The notes below the pieces were generated by a model. It was not told where the DNA came from, did not search any database, and was given only the letters and a program-made list of their open reading frames with translations. A program made the translations under genes and the position numbers. A DNA stretch of 63,334 nucleotides from a bacterium (GTDB lineage Bacteria; Pseudomonadota; Alphaproteobacteria; Caulobacterales; Caulobacteraceae): positions 1-63,334 of the forward strand of contig JAVBXP010000050.1 of NCBI GenBank assembly GCA_030824495.1. Direction: 5' to 3'. Below, in pieces: positions 34,601-44,939 of the stretch; positions within the stretch are counted from its first letter, which is position 1, and every line of letters starts with the position of its first letter.

Positions 34601-35007
34601 TGCGCACCCTCGCAGCAATGGGCGTGGTCGCACTGATGGCGACCGCCTGCGCCACGACCACGCCGCCCGCGGGCGGCGGCGTGATCGCCGGTCCCGAATG
34701 GAAGCTGGAAGATCTGCTCGGCGGCGGGATCATCGATCGCTCCAACGTCACCCTGACGCTCGGCCCCGATGGCCAGGCATCAGGCTCGGGCGGCTGCAAC
34801 CGCTTCTTCGGAAGTTGGTCGGTCAAGGGCTCGGCCCTGAGCCTGGGCAAGATGGGTTCGACCATGATGGCCTGCGATCCGGCTCTGATGAACCAGGAAG
34901 GCAAGTTCCTGCGCTCTCTCGAAACCGCGACCACCTACAGCTTCACCTCGGACGGCGCCCTGGTGATCACCACCACGGAAGGCCCGCTGAAGTTCCGCAA
35001 GGACTAG
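34600..35007 (+). CDS. META/HslJ-domain lipoprotein
   Basis: The ATG at 34600 overlaps the previous stop. The product has 135 residues with a lipoprotein signal ending MATAC (cysteine near 18), then a META domain: WKLEDLLGGG, LGPDGQASGSGGCNRFFGSW and MMACDPALMNQEGKFLRSLE. In Escherichia coli HslJ of this family is linked to novobiocin tolerance and heat shock. The role here is unknown. The stop shares CTAG with the convergent LysR gene. Confidence 0.85.
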   Translation: MRTLAAMGVVALMATACATTTPPAGGGVIAGPEWKLEDLLGGGIIDRSNVTLTLGPDGQASGSGGCNRFFGSWSVKGSALSLGKMGSTMMACDPALMNQEGKFLRSLETATTYSFTSDGALVITTTEGPLKFRKD

Positions 35008-35858
35008 GCCGGCGCCAGCTCCCGCGCCGCCTGCACGAAGCCGCTGGTGCGGTAGCGAGCGGCCGGGCCGGCATAGCAAAGCCCGACGATCCGGCGCGGC
35101 GTGAAGCCTTCCAGCTTCACCCGCGCCACCCCGGCCTCGCGATAGCTGTCAGGCATGACGGTGATTCCCAGCCCAGCCCGCACCATCGCCATCACTCGGT
35201 CGTCGTTCACACCGCGATAGCTGAAGGCGGGGCGGACATTGCGATCGGTGAAGTAGCGGCTGGTTTCGGCCAACACCTCGCAATGCCTGCGCACCATCAT
35301 CACTTCGTCGGCCAGCTCCTCACCGCGCAGGGAAGGCGCCTCGGCGAGGCGGTGAGTGGACGGTAGCGCCAGGCCATACCCCTCCTCGAACAGTCGCTCG
35401 CTGGCGAACTTGTCGGTGGCCGGGCGCAGGATGGTGAGCGCCACGTCGGCCCGACCTCGGTCCAACAGACTGATCACCTCACGCTCCGAGCCCTCCAGCA
35501 GTTCAAGGCTCTCATCGCCGGCGACGCGCTGCGTCAGCGCCTGTTCCAACAGACCGGTCGGGATCGTCGACAGCACCGCAACCCGCAGCAGTTCGCTCTG
35601 CGCCGCGCCAGACACCGAGGCCTGGGCGAGGTTGAACTCGTGTTCGATGCGGCGAGCGTGGACCAGGAACCGACTGCCAGCCTGCGTCAGGTGAACCCGG
35701 CGATTGGTGCGGTCGAACAGCCGGGCCTGAAGTTGGCCTTCCAGCTTGGCGATCCCAGCCGACAAGGTGGGCTGCGCGACATTCTCGCGCGCGGCCGCCC
35801 GGCTGAAGTTCCCGGTCTCCACAATGGCCAGGAAGTAGCGGAGCAGGTAGCGATCCAT
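35004..35858 (-). CDS. LysR-family transcriptional regulator
   Basis: The chosen start MDRYLLRYFLAIVETGNFSR gives 284 residues with the LysR winged helix (about 1-60, with RAAARENVAQPTLSAGIAKL and LFDRTNRRVHLTQAG) and an effector-binding domain. An ATG four codons earlier is possible. It is divergent from the isovaleryl-CoA dehydrogenase gene with about 110 bases between, so it probably controls the leucine-degradation genes and itself. That is inferred from position. Confidence 0.88.
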   Translation of the reverse strand: MDRYLLRYFLAIVETGNFSRAAARENVAQPTLSAGIAKLEGQLQARLFDRTNRRVHLTQAGSRFLVHARRIEHEFNLAQASVSGAAQSELLRVAVLSTIPTGLLEQALTQRVAGDESLELLEGSEREVISLLDRGRADVALTILRPATDKFASERLFEEGYGLALPSTHRLAEAPSLRGEELADEVMMVRRHCEVLAETSRYFTDRNVRPAFSYRGVNDDRVMAMVRAGLGITVMPDSYREAGVARVKLEGFTPRRIVGLCYAGPAARYRTSGFVQAARELAPA

Positions 35859-35968
35859 GATAGGCCACATCTATCATGTCGATCATGATCGTTCAATTTT
35901 GTGGATTGTTCACGAGCCGCTAGTTTTGCGAGGTTGTCCCAAGACGCCCTCCAGAAGGCAGATCAAAC

Positions 35969-37126
35969 ATGTCCGGCCCCAGCTTCCAGTTCGGCCTCGG
36001 CGAAACCGCTGGCGCGATCCGTGAAACCACCGCGCGCTTCGCCGCCGACCGCATCGCCCCCATCGCCGCCCAGATCGACGCGACCAACACCTTCCCCCGC
36101 GAGCTGTGGCCCCAGATGGGCGAGCTTGGCCTGCACGGGATCACGGTCGAGGAGGAGTTCGGCGGCCTCGGCCTCGGCTATCTGGAACATGTCGTGGCGA
36201 TGGAGGAGGTGTCCCGCGCCTCGGCCTCGGTGGGCCTCTCCTATGGCGCGCACTCCAATCTGTGTGTGAACCAGATCCGGCGCTGGGGCAGTCCCGAGCA
36301 GAAGCGTAAGTACCTGCCCAAGCTTATCAGCGGCGAGCACGTCGGCTCGCTGGCCATGAGCGAGGTCGGCTCCGGCTCCGACGTGATCTCCATGCGCGCC
36401 CACGCCCAGCATCGCGGCGACCGCTACGTGCTGAACGGAACCAAGTTCTGGATCACCAACGCGCCGCATGCCGACACCCTGGTGGTCTACGCCAAAACCT
36501 CGCCCGACGAGGGCAGCCGCGGCGTCACCGCCTTCCTGATCGAGAAGGGCATGAAGGGTTTCAGCGTCTCGCCCAAGCTCGACAAAATGGGTATGCGCGG
36601 CTCCGACACCGCTGAACTGGTGTTCGAGGATTGCGAGGTCCCCGAAGAGAACGTGCTCGGCCCGCTCAACGGCGGCGCGGGCGTTCTGATGAGCGGCCTC
36701 GACTATGAGCGCGCGGTGCTGGCCGGCGGACCGCTGGGCATCATGCAGGCCTGCCTCGACGTGGTCCTTCCTTACGTCCGCGAGCGCAAGCAGTTCGGCA
36801 AGCCGATCGGGTCCTTCCAGCTGATGCAGGGCAAGATCGCTGACATGTACGTCGCTCTGAACTCGGCTCGCACCTACGTCTACGCTGTCGCCAAGGCCTG
36901 CGACGCCGGGCTCACCACCCGCTTCGACGCCGCCGGCGCGATCCTGCTGGCGTCCGAAAACGCGGTGAAGGTCAGCCTCGAGGCCGTGCAAGCATTGGGC
37001 GGCGCCGGCTACACCAAGGAGTTCCCGGTGGAACGTCTGGTTCGCGACGCCAAGCTCTACGACATCGGCGCCGGGACCAACGAAATCCGTCGCTTCCTCA
37101 TTGGCCGGGAACTGCTGGGCGCATGA
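35969..37126 (+). CDS. ivd: Isovaleryl-CoA dehydrogenase
   Basis: This 385-residue FAD acyl-CoA dehydrogenase starts the CoA-level degradation of leucine. The signatures [15 protein letters not shown] (about 130-144) and RSDT-like [17 protein letters not shown] are present, together with [19 protein letters not shown], where the glutamate (near residue 249) lies at the catalytic position special to isovaleryl-CoA dehydrogenase. The C-terminus [18 protein letters not shown] is typical. The stop overlaps the next ATG as ATGA, and the next two genes complete the carboxylase. Confidence 0.93.
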   Translation: MSGPSFQFGLGETAGAIRETTARFAADRIAPIAAQIDATNTFPRELWPQMGELGLHGITVEEEFGGLGLGYLEHVVAMEEVSRASASVGLSYGAHSNLCVNQIRRWGSPEQKRKYLPKLISGEHVGSLAMSEVGSGSDVISMRAHAQHRGDRYVLNGTKFWITNAPHADTLVVYAKTSPDEGSRGVTAFLIEKGMKGFSVSPKLDKMGMRGSDTAELVFEDCEVPEENVLGPLNGGAGVLMSGLDYERAVLAGGPLGIMQACLDVVLPYVRERKQFGKPIGSFQLMQGKIADMYVALNSARTYVYAVAKACDAGLTTRFDAAGAILLASENAVKVSLEAVQALGGAGYTKEFPVERLVRDAKLYDIGAGTNEIRRFLIGRELLGA

Positions 37127-38715
37127 CCAAACTCGCCACCGCCATCGACAAGGCGAGCCCCGCCTTCCAGACCAACGCCGCCCACAATCGGGCGCTGGTG
37201 AAGCAGCTGCGCGAGCGCGCCGCCCATGCAGCCCTGGGCGGGCCGGAACAGTCCCGTCAACGCCACGCCTCGCGTGGCAAGCTGCTGCCGCGCCAGCGGG
37301 TCGAGCGGCTGCTGGACCCCGGCTCGCCGTTCCTGGAAGTCGCCCCGCTCGCCGCCCATGGTCTGTACAAGGACGAGGCGCCGGGCGCGGGCCTGATCAC
37401 CGGCATCGGCCGGATCGCAGGCCGCGAGGTGATGATCCTCGCCAATGACGCCACGGTGAAGGGCGGCGCCTATTTCCCGACCACAGTGAAGAAGCATCTG
37501 CGGGCTCAGGAAGTGGCGATGCAAAATCGCCTGCCCTGCGTCTATCTGGTCGATAGCGGCGGCGCGAACCTGCCGCACCAGGCCGAAGTCTTCCCCGATC
37601 GCGACCACTTCGGCCGCATCTTCTACAACCAGGCCCGGATGAGCGCCGAGGGCATCGCCCAGATCGCCTGCGTCATGGGCTCCTGCACCGCCGGCGGGGC
37701 CTATGTGCCGGCCATGTCGGACGAGACGGTCATCGTGCGCGGCCAGGGCACCATCTTCCTGGGCGGCCCACCGCTGGTGAAGGCCGCCACCGGGGAGATC
37801 ATCACCGCGGAGGAACTGGGCGGCGCCGACACCCACGGCCGTCGCTCCGGCGTGGTGGACTATGTGGCTGAGGACGACGAGCACGCCCTGACCATCGTCC
37901 GCTCCATCGTCGCCAACCTGAACACCACCAAGCAGGTGGAGCTGGACATGGCCCAGCCCCGTCCGCCCGCCTACGACCCCGAAGAGCTCTACGGCGTCGT
38001 GCCCACCGACGTGCGCGCGCCCTATGACGTGCGTGAGGTGATCGCCCGCATCGTCGACGGCTCGGATTTCGATGAGTTCAAGGCGCTGTACGGCACGACG
38101 CTGGTCTGCGGCTTCGCCCGCATCTGGGGCCACCCGGTGGCGATCCTGGCCAACAACGGCGTGCTGTTCTCCGAGAGCGCGCTGAAGGGCGCGCACTTCA
38201 TCGAACTGGCCTGCAAGCGGAAGATCCCGCTGGTCTTCCTGCAGAACATCTCCGGCTTCATGGTCGGCGGGAAGTACGAGGCCGGCGGCATCGCCAAGGA
38301 CGGCGCCAAGCTGGTCACCGCCGTCGCCAGCGCCGAGGTCCCGAAGTTCACCGTCCTGATCGGCGGCTCCTTTGGAGCGGGAAATTACGGCATGTGCGGC
38401 CGTGCCTATTCGCCCCGCTTCCTGTGGACCTGGCCCAACAGCCGCATCTCGGTGATGGGCGGCGAGCAGGCCGCCAGCGTGCTGGCCACCGTTCACCGCG
38501 ACGCCGCAACCTGGACGCCAGCAGAGGAAGAGGCCTTCAAGGCTCCGATCCGCGCCAAGTACGAGGACGAGGGCTCGCCCTACTTCGCCACCGCTCGGCT
38601 GTGGGACGACGGCATCATCGACCCGGCCCAGACGCGCGACGTGCTGGGCCTCTCCATCTCCGCGGCCCTCAACGCCCCGATACCGGACACCCGGTTCGGC
38701 ATCTTCCGGATGTGA
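37123..38715 (+). CDS. mccB: Methylcrotonyl-CoA carboxylase, carboxyltransferase (beta) subunit
   Basis: This 530-residue subunit transfers the carboxyl group from biotin to 3-methylcrotonyl-CoA. Typical stretches are [40 protein letters not shown] and [20 protein letters not shown]. Length and the order ivd-beta-alpha match the leucine cluster (liu genes) of other proteobacteria. The alpha subunit starts two bases after its stop. Confidence 0.94.
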   Translation: MTKLATAIDKASPAFQTNAAHNRALVKQLRERAAHAALGGPEQSRQRHASRGKLLPRQRVERLLDPGSPFLEVAPLAAHGLYKDEAPGAGLITGIGRIAGREVMILANDATVKGGAYFPTTVKKHLRAQEVAMQNRLPCVYLVDSGGANLPHQAEVFPDRDHFGRIFYNQARMSAEGIAQIACVMGSCTAGGAYVPAMSDETVIVRGQGTIFLGGPPLVKAATGEIITAEELGGADTHGRRSGVVDYVAEDDEHALTIVRSIVANLNTTKQVELDMAQPRPPAYDPEELYGVVPTDVRAPYDVREVIARIVDGSDFDEFKALYGTTLVCGFARIWGHPVAILANNGVLFSESALKGAHFIELACKRKIPLVFLQNISGFMVGGKYEAGGIAKDGAKLVTAVASAEVPKFTVLIGGSFGAGNYGMCGRAYSPRFLWTWPNSRISVMGGEQAASVLATVHRDAATWTPAEEEAFKAPIRAKYEDEGSPYFATARLWDDGIIDPAQTRDVLGLSISAALNAPIPDTRFGIFRM

Positions 38716-38717
38716 CC

Positions 38718-40610
38718 ATGATCAAGAGCATTCTGGTCGCCAACCGAGGCGAGATCGCCTGTCGCGTCTTCCGCACCGCCCAGTCGATGGGGATCGCCAC
38801 CGTCGCCGTCTATTCCGAGCCTGACGCCGAGGCCCCCCACGTGCAGATGGCCGACCAGGCCGTGCTGATCGGACCGGCCCCGGCGCGCGAGAGCTATCTG
38901 GTGGGCGAGACCATCATCGAAGCGGCTCTGGCGACCGGCGCGGACGCGATCCACCCCGGCTATGGCTTCCTCTCCGAGAACGCCGAGTTCGCCGAGGCGG
39001 TCATGGCTGCTGGCCTGATCTGGATCGGACCGCCGCCCGCCGCGATCCGCGCCATGGGCCTTAAGGACGCCGCCAAGTCTCTGATGGCCGCCGCCCATGT
39101 GCCAGTGACGCCCGGCTATCTCGGCGAGGACCAGAGTCCCGAGCGACTAGAAAGCGAAGCCGAGAAGATCGGCTATCCGGTCCTGATCAAGGCGGTGGCC
39201 GGCGGCGGCGGCAAGGGCATGCGCAAGGTTGAGCGGGCCGAGGATTTCGCCGCCGCTCTCACCTCCTGCAAGCGCGAGGCGGCCGCCTCGTTCGGCGACG
39301 ACCGCGTGCTGCTGGAAACCTATGTCACCCGCCCCCGGCACATCGAGGTTCAGGTGTTCGGCGACAGCCACGGCAATGTCGTCCACCTCTATGAGCGCGA
39401 CTGCTCGCTGCAGCGCCGCCACCAGAAGGTCATCGAGGAGGCCCCGGCGCCGGGCATGAGCAAGGCGGCCCGCGCCGCCGTCACCGAGGCCGCCGTGAAG
39501 GCCGCAAAGGCCGTCGGCTATGTCGGCGCCGGCACCGTCGAGTTCATCGCCGACGCTAGGGAAGGCCTGAAACCCGACCGCATCTGGTTCATGGAAATGA
39601 ACACCCGGCTGCAGGTCGAGCACCCCGTCACCGAAGCCGTCACCAGCGTCGATTTGGTCGAGTGGCAGATCCGCATCGCCGCCGGCGAGCCTCTTCCGCT
39701 GGCCCAGCATCAGATCGAACTCACCGGCCACGCCATCGAGGCCCGGCTCTATGCCGAGAACCCGGCCGGCGGCTTCCTGCCCTCGATCGGAACTCTGGAG
39801 CACTTCCAGCTTCCGGAGGACCTGATCCGCGTCGACACCGGCGTTCAGGAAGGCGGCGAGGTCTCGCCCTTCTACGACCCGATGATCGCCAAGCTGATCG
39901 CCCACGCTGCGACACGTGAGGGCGCGTCGGACATGCTGGCCGAGGCCTGCAGCCAGGTCGAGGTCTGGCCGGTCAAGACCAACGCCGGCTTCCTGACCCG
40001 CTGCCTGGACCATCCGGATTTCATCGCCGGCGATGTCGACACAAGCTTCATCGAGGCCCGCCTCGACGCCCTCGCCGCGCGCCCGGCCCCGTCGCAAGCA
40101 GCCCTCGCCGCCGCCGCGATGGCCCTGACCCTGGATGAAGAGAGCGACCGCGGCGCCACGCCGTGGCGAGACCTGACCGGCTTCCGGCTCAACGCGCCGC
40201 GCGCTGCGACCGTGCGGCTCTATCTCGGCGACGAAGGCTTCGACGCCCCGCTCTCGGCCGACGAACTTCCCGGCGACGCCCTACTGACCGAGGACGGCGA
40301 GGTCGTGGTCTTTGACGCCGGCGAGACCTTCGTCTTCACGCCCCGCCCGCCGATCAAGGACGCCGCCCACGCGAGCGGCGGCGACGGCGCCATCCGCGCA
40401 CCGATGCCAGGCAAGGTGGTCGCCGTCGCGGTTTCCGTCGGCGATAAGGTCACCCGCGGCCAGGCATTGCTGACCCTCGAAGCCATGAAGATGGAACACG
40501 CCCTGACCGCCCCCTTCGACGGCGAGGTCGGGTCGATCGCAGTGTCGGTTGGCGATCAAGTCAGCGAGGGCGTGACTCTTGCGCGGTTGGTGGCGTCCAA
40601 AGCCGCCTAA
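38718..40610 (+). CDS. mccA: Methylcrotonyl-CoA carboxylase, biotin carboxylase/carrier (alpha) subunit
   Basis: The chosen ATG gives 630 residues starting MIKSILVANRGEIACRVFRT. The biotin carboxylase part (about 1-450) has the ATP-grasp glycine loop GGGGKGMRKV, the motif RDCSLQRRHQKVIEEAPAP and EMNTRLQVEHPVTE. The C-terminal carrier domain carries the biotinylation site EAMKMEH (lysine near 593). With MccB it forms the enzyme that makes 3-methylglutaconyl-CoA. It ends three bases from the convergent DUF1444-like gene. No methylglutaconyl-CoA hydratase or HMG-CoA lyase follows. Confidence 0.94.
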   Translation: MIKSILVANRGEIACRVFRTAQSMGIATVAVYSEPDAEAPHVQMADQAVLIGPAPARESYLVGETIIEAALATGADAIHPGYGFLSENAEFAEAVMAAGLIWIGPPPAAIRAMGLKDAAKSLMAAAHVPVTPGYLGEDQSPERLESEAEKIGYPVLIKAVAGGGGKGMRKVERAEDFAAALTSCKREAAASFGDDRVLLETYVTRPRHIEVQVFGDSHGNVVHLYERDCSLQRRHQKVIEEAPAPGMSKAARAAVTEAAVKAAKAVGYVGAGTVEFIADAREGLKPDRIWFMEMNTRLQVEHPVTEAVTSVDLVEWQIRIAAGEPLPLAQHQIELTGHAIEARLYAENPAGGFLPSIGTLEHFQLPEDLIRVDTGVQEGGEVSPFYDPMIAKLIAHAATREGASDMLAEACSQVEVWPVKTNAGFLTRCLDHPDFIAGDVDTSFIEARLDALAARPAPSQAALAAAAMALTLDEESDRGATPWRDLTGFRLNAPRAATVRLYLGDEGFDAPLSADELPGDALLTEDGEVVVFDAGETFVFTPRPPIKDAAHASGGDGAIRAPMPGKVVAVAVSVGDKVTRGQALLTLEAMKMEHALTAPFDGEVGSIAVSVGDQVSEGVTLARLVASKAA

Positions 40611-40613
40611 GCC

Positions 40614-41795
40614 TCAGCTCAGCTCGCCCCAACCCTCAGGCGGCGAATACTGGGCCCGCAGTATATTGCAGGCTTCAGCGCTTGGGGGCTGACTTGTCCG
40701 ATATCGCGGAGGATCGAGACCCGGCTCCTGCCGAAACGGACCACAAACCGCCTCCACATCTTCCCAGCGCCGAAAAACGGAGCCCCGCTGATTATCCTGG
40801 AGAAACAAGGCCTCGGCTTTAGGAAGTATAGCAGAGCGACCTTCGGGCCAGGTTGCGAAAGTCAGGAACCGCCCTTCGGTCTCAAGGTAGTCGAGCTTCG
40901 ACACATGAACATCCTCGCCTCGCTCGGCTAGGTCGTCGGCCAGTTTCAAGCCCTGATCGATGTCGTCCCAAGTCTGCTGGGCAACGCAGAGCAGACGGAT
41001 GCCCGGCGGGCTCTCAGCGCTGGGCTCAAAATGAACCCAGGTTCCATTCCGCAGGACAAACGGCTGGTAGGCTATCGGCCTAGTGTCAGTCCGCACCACA
41101 TGCAGACCAAGCCGGGCCATGGCCTCAAGCGCCGTCCTGTCTTCGCTTCCCGCCACCAGGAGAACACCCCTGGCCGCGACCACCACGACTGGCTCGCCCG
41201 TGAGCGATAACGACTCGAAAATCTCGGGTTGGAGCAGCCGTGACGAAACATAGACGTCGCCGTAGTCCAGGATGTAGTAGCCCTTCGCCTGCAACGCGAA
41301 ATCCACGCTGCCCCGAGCGCGAAGATTCATGACCGCTCGTTCGTAGAGTTCCTCGAACGAACGCCCCAGGCGCTCGACCTCCGCCTGGTTGATGAACTGA
41401 ACGCTGTGGGGCTGGTCATAGGCGAGCGCGAGCGCCAGCGGACTTGCCAACGGCCTTACGGGCGCGTCCGCAAACGCCAGTCCCCCGAACTCGCTATTGT
41501 GGCGAACGACCGGAACAAGAAAGTCGGCGATCTGGTCGTAGGAGCCCTTCACCTGCGTCTCGAACACGAAGTTCAGCGCCTCGTCCAATGCAGCCCGCCG
41601 CCTGGAAAGCGGATAGGTCAGCCAGTCCTCGAAAATCCGGCCCAGGTAGGTCGTGCCGCCCTCGCCCGACTCGATTGCGAAACGATCGGACGCATAGGAT
41701 AGAGGGTACGGCCATCCCCGCTGGCGAAGACGACGCATCACCTTTTTCGCGAACCGGTCCTCTGGTCTTCCAAGAAGGAAATCAAAGACGCCCAT
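40614..41795 (-). CDS. DUF1444-like protein under a LexA-type site
   Basis: This 393-residue soluble protein starts MGVFDFLLGRPEDRFAKKVM. It contains LNFVFETQVKGSYDQIADFL, a central region with QFINQAEVERLGRSFEELYE and AVMNLRARG that resembles DUF1444, and a divergent C-terminal half. Function is unknown. A perfect GTTC-N7-GTTC site (41821-41835) lies 26 bases before its start, so it is probably induced by DNA damage. That is unusual for this family. Confidence 0.7.
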   Translation of the reverse strand: MGVFDFLLGRPEDRFAKKVMRRLRQRGWPYPLSYASDRFAIESGEGGTTYLGRIFEDWLTYPLSRRRAALDEALNFVFETQVKGSYDQIADFLVPVVRHNSEFGGLAFADAPVRPLASPLALALAYDQPHSVQFINQAEVERLGRSFEELYERAVMNLRARGSVDFALQAKGYYILDYGDVYVSSRLLQPEIFESLSLTGEPVVVVAARGVLLVAGSEDRTALEAMARLGLHVVRTDTRPIAYQPFVLRNGTWVHFEPSAESPPGIRLLCVAQQTWDDIDQGLKLADDLAERGEDVHVSKLDYLETEGRFLTFATWPEGRSAILPKAEALFLQDNQRGSVFRRWEDVEAVCGPFRQEPGLDPPRYRTSQPPSAEACNILRAQYSPPEGWGELS

Positions 41796-41820
41796 ATTTG
41801 CCCGCCCTTAAATTTAACAA

Positions 41821-41835
41821 GAACAAATAACGAAC
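41821..41835 (-). promoter_or_regulatory. LexA-type site before the DUF1444-like gene
   Basis: The plus strand reads GAAC-AAATAAC-GAAC, which is GTTC-N7-GTTC on the coding strand, the alphaproteobacterial SOS box. A TTGACA (plus-strand 41845-41850) lies just upstream on the coding strand and could be the -35 element. The divergent APH-like gene starts at 41892 and might share control. Confidence 0.7.
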
Positions 41836-41891
41836 ATTATTTGCTGTCAAGCTTGATGTGCACGCACGCCACGGCGCTGTTAGGATTGTTC

Positions 41892-42704
41892 ATGTCGCTT
41901 GATCTGACCGCCCTCAGCGCCGCCGACGACACCATCCGCCACGTGCTCGCTGCCGCCGGAATGTCCCCGCCCGCCGCCCCGATCGACGTCGTCAGCCATG
42001 GGAAGTCCGGCGACCTAATCGCCCTGTTCGGTCCGGTCGTCGTCAAACTCGCGCCCTCCGTCCTGTCCCATAACATCGTGCTGCTGGCGCAGGAGATCGA
42101 GGCGATGCGCTGGTTGGGCGACCGGGTCAGGGCGCCGGCGATCCTCTGGGCCGGCCCCTGCGAAGCCGGTTACGCGCTGGTCAGCGAAACGGCGCGCGGG
42201 ACGCCTGTCTCCCATGTCGCCGAGGGTCAGGCGCGGGCCGCCCTGATCGCCACCATCGAGACCCTAGCCGCCCTGCACTCCCTGCCCTCGGCCGATTGCC
42301 CGTTCGACCGGACGCTCGCCGTGCGTATCCCGATGGCGGAGGCCCAGGTCGAGGCGGGCCTTGTCGATGAGGACGACTTCGACGCCGAGCGCGCCGGCTG
42401 GACCGCGCCCCAGGCCCTGGCCCATGCCCGCGCCACCGCGCCGAAATCAGAAGACCTCGTCCTCACCCACGGCGACGCCAGCCTGCCGAACTTCATCTGG
42501 TCGCCGGGCCAGCCGGTCACCCTGCTCGACCTCGGCCGCTTCGGCGTCGCCGACCGCTATCAGGATCTGGCGATCTTCCTCCGCTCAGCCAAGCGCAACC
42601 ACCCCCACATCGACGCCCCCGCTCTGCTGCGCGAGCACTACCCGCTGGCGGAGATCGACGAGAGGGCCTGCGAGTTCTACCGGCTGATGGACGAGTTCTT
42701 CTGA
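41892..42704 (+). CDS. APH(3')-like phosphotransferase
   Basis: The 270-residue product from the ATG at 41892 has the kinase signature of the aminoglycoside phosphotransferase family: LTHGDASLPNFIW (about 192-204, catalytic aspartate) and LLDLGRFGVADRYQDLAIF (about 213-231, metal-binding aspartate and the R-x-G-x-x-D-R-Y-x-D motif typical of the APH(3') group). The N-terminal lobe is divergent, so the true substrate may not be an antibiotic. An upstream in-frame start at 41841 is less likely. The 3' end overlaps the next, convergent gene by 28 bases. Confidence 0.82.
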   Translation: MSLDLTALSAADDTIRHVLAAAGMSPPAAPIDVVSHGKSGDLIALFGPVVVKLAPSVLSHNIVLLAQEIEAMRWLGDRVRAPAILWAGPCEAGYALVSETARGTPVSHVAEGQARAALIATIETLAALHSLPSADCPFDRTLAVRIPMAEAQVEAGLVDEDDFDAERAGWTAPQALAHARATAPKSEDLVLTHGDASLPNFIWSPGQPVTLLDLGRFGVADRYQDLAIFLRSAKRNHPHIDAPALLREHYPLAEIDERACEFYRLMDEFF

Positions 42705-43480
42705 GGCACTGTCGCGCTGGCCGGGGTTGGAACTATCCGACAAACCTCTGCGGACAGCTCCAGGGTGATCGGCTCCTCGTTCAGCAGACTGTAGCGATAG
42801 CGGGCTGAGCCGCCGGCGCGCAGCAACTCCTGAAGGGGTTCTTCCGCACACGCCTGGGGCAGCAGGTTCGTGCGCACCGCTTCTTCGAACTGTTCGCGTG
42901 ACACCGCATCGGTGGGCGAAAAGCGATAGTCGAGGATCAGAGTGCGGCCCTCACGTCGAGCGTCCGTCATCGTGGTGACCTCGTCGATCTGCATCGGCGC
43001 GGCGGCTTTCACCGCAGCCACCTCCCGATCAATGATCGCTTCCACCGTAAGATCCGAGGACTCGCCGCGCGGCGACGGCGCATTCATGGCGTTGATGCTG
43101 GAATAGAGCAGCCAGGCCATCACAGCCGTCAGCGCCGCGAACTCCAGCCCCTTGCGAACTTTCGAGGCCGGCATGACCGCCGCCAACGCCGGCGACTTGG
43201 CGTCTACGTAGAGCCGCCGCGCGAAGTAGATGATCCCACCCCAGAAGACGATGAGGAACGCCAACCCGACGAGCGCCACCATGGGCCCATCGTTGGTCGC
43301 CTGGCGAACCGCCCGGATGATGAGGAAGTCTCGCTCTGGCTCTTCTAGCGATCCGAACGCCGCGAAGAGGAACATCGCGGCCGACTGCCAAATGAAGATC
43401 GCCCCCACCCAGCGCCAGTAGCTCAAGCGCCGATACCGCAGGATTCCCATCACGGCCGGAATGTAGACCAGCAACCACAT
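42677..43480 (-). CDS. Membrane protein of unknown function under a LexA-type promoter (267 aa)
   Basis: This protein has about four hydrophobic segments (roughly 1-13, 23-45, 66-88 and 112-130) and a C-terminal soluble domain of about 130 residues (DLTVEAIIDREVAAVKAAAP, then REGRTLILDYRFSPTDAVSR), probably on the periplasmic side. I do not recognise the family. A promoter with a LexA-type site inside its spacer lies just upstream, and the start faces away from the toxin-like gene at 43609. Confidence 0.65.
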   Translation of the reverse strand: MWLLVYIPAVMGILRYRRLSYWRWVGAIFIWQSAAMFLFAAFGSLEEPERDFLIIRAVRQATNDGPMVALVGLAFLIVFWGGIIYFARRLYVDAKSPALAAVMPASKVRKGLEFAALTAVMAWLLYSSINAMNAPSPRGESSDLTVEAIIDREVAAVKAAAPMQIDEVTTMTDARREGRTLILDYRFSPTDAVSREQFEEAVRTNLLPQACAEEPLQELLRAGGSARYRYSLLNEEPITLELSAEVCRIVPTPASATVPQKNSSISR

Positions 43481-43502
43481 ACGCGTTCTCCCCTCTGAAG
43501 CG

Positions 43503-43532
43503 ACTATAATGTTCTTATTTTGTTCTGGTCAA
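43503..43532 (-). promoter_or_regulatory. Sigma70-like promoter with an embedded LexA-type site
   Basis: On the minus strand TTGACC (43527-43532), an 18-base spacer and TATAGT (43503-43508) form a good promoter for the membrane-protein gene. The spacer contains GAAC-AAAATAA-GAAC (43511-43525), which is the SOS box GTTC-N7-GTTC, so a bound repressor would block RNA polymerase. The divergent 444-residue gene starts 84 bases to the right and may be controlled from the same site. Confidence 0.75.
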
Positions 43533-43608
43533 GCTTACTACTTTAGGTTATAAAAATAGTCCGGCGCTGGCGCTTGCCGGTTTCAATTTCAAAATCGGGA
43601 GAGTTTGA

Positions 43609-44939
43609 ATGCCTCCAAGGGGCTGGCTGAACGGCGACGCGCGGGCCGCAATGGCGGCGTGGGCTGACGCAAAAGAGACGCTTGAAAAGGCGGCGACGGA
43701 CGCGGCCGTAGCTAGTCGGCGCTGGGTTGAGAGTGTGCGTGAAAACGCTAACGCCAACTTTGGAAGATTAGGCAGGGACCTCGCCTTTTCCCAGGAGATG
43801 TCCCGCAATGCCAATATTGGCGCGCCAGTGGCAACGTCGCATAAGCGACCCTTGCCCGTGACGTCGGCGCCAACGGCTAAGTCGGGGCGCCCCAGCGATG
43901 CTAGGACACCTACCTCTTTACACAAACCAACCCGAAAGCCCGACATCGCGGCGCGCGCGTTGGACGCTGCTCTTCAGGTGGACACCGCCGTTCGAGGTGC
44001 TGCAGACACCCTCACCTTCGGCTTCGCAGATGAGATAAGTGCAGGCGCGACTGCGGCCTTCGACTTCAGCAACAGGCCATTCCGTGACAAGTTCGCCGAC
44101 TATCACGCGGTTGAGCTTGCGCGCGATCAAGCGGATGCGCGTGAACGGCCGATCGCCCGGCGCACAGGTCAAGCCAGCGGCCTAGCGCTGTCGCTATTGG
44201 CTCCTTCTTCGGCCGCCGCCGCGCGCATGCTTGCGCCAAGGCTACTCTCTGAAATGCGTGGCATGAAAGGGCTAGCCGCTATTCCCAGAATTAGGACAGG
44301 CCCCCGCGAGTATGCGGTAGCCGCGGCCGGGGCAGGTGCTCTCAACGGCGCTACGCAGTCGGCGACAGACGCCGCCACGGGCGGCCATGGAAGCGTGGGC
44401 GACTATCTCGGAGCGGTGATCGGAGGCGCAGCGGCGACCCCTTTCGCAATCGCGCGCTCCCCGAAATCCGCCGGGGCCGTGGAGGGGTTCACCACCTCGA
44501 TAGCGCAGGACCTTCTCAATGGACGTCACGTATCAATCGACAACGCGATGAGGAGCAGCGCCGCAGGTACCGCATCAAGCGATATCGCCGACCGGCTAGG
44601 TACGCGGTGGGCCCGAGGCTTGAGCTCGACGCAAAAAGGCAAGGTCGGCGAGCAACTCTCAATGCATAAAACTCGGGCGCGAGGCTATGTACCTAATGGG
44701 CGCGGCCAGCGTCTGTACCTGAGCAAGGGCTTCACAGTTCTCGATCCGGCATCGAGTGTGGACGAGCTAGTGGAGTCGAAAAACGGACCGTTCGTAAAGG
44801 TCAGCCCGAACCAACTGCTGGCGTTTCATGAAAACCCGGGCCGATACCGGTTTGACTGGTGGCAACCTTCCGATGTCGGGGAAATCGCCGGCTTTGGCGG
44901 AGCCTCACTGGGCGTCCACCTCGCCGACGATGATTACCC

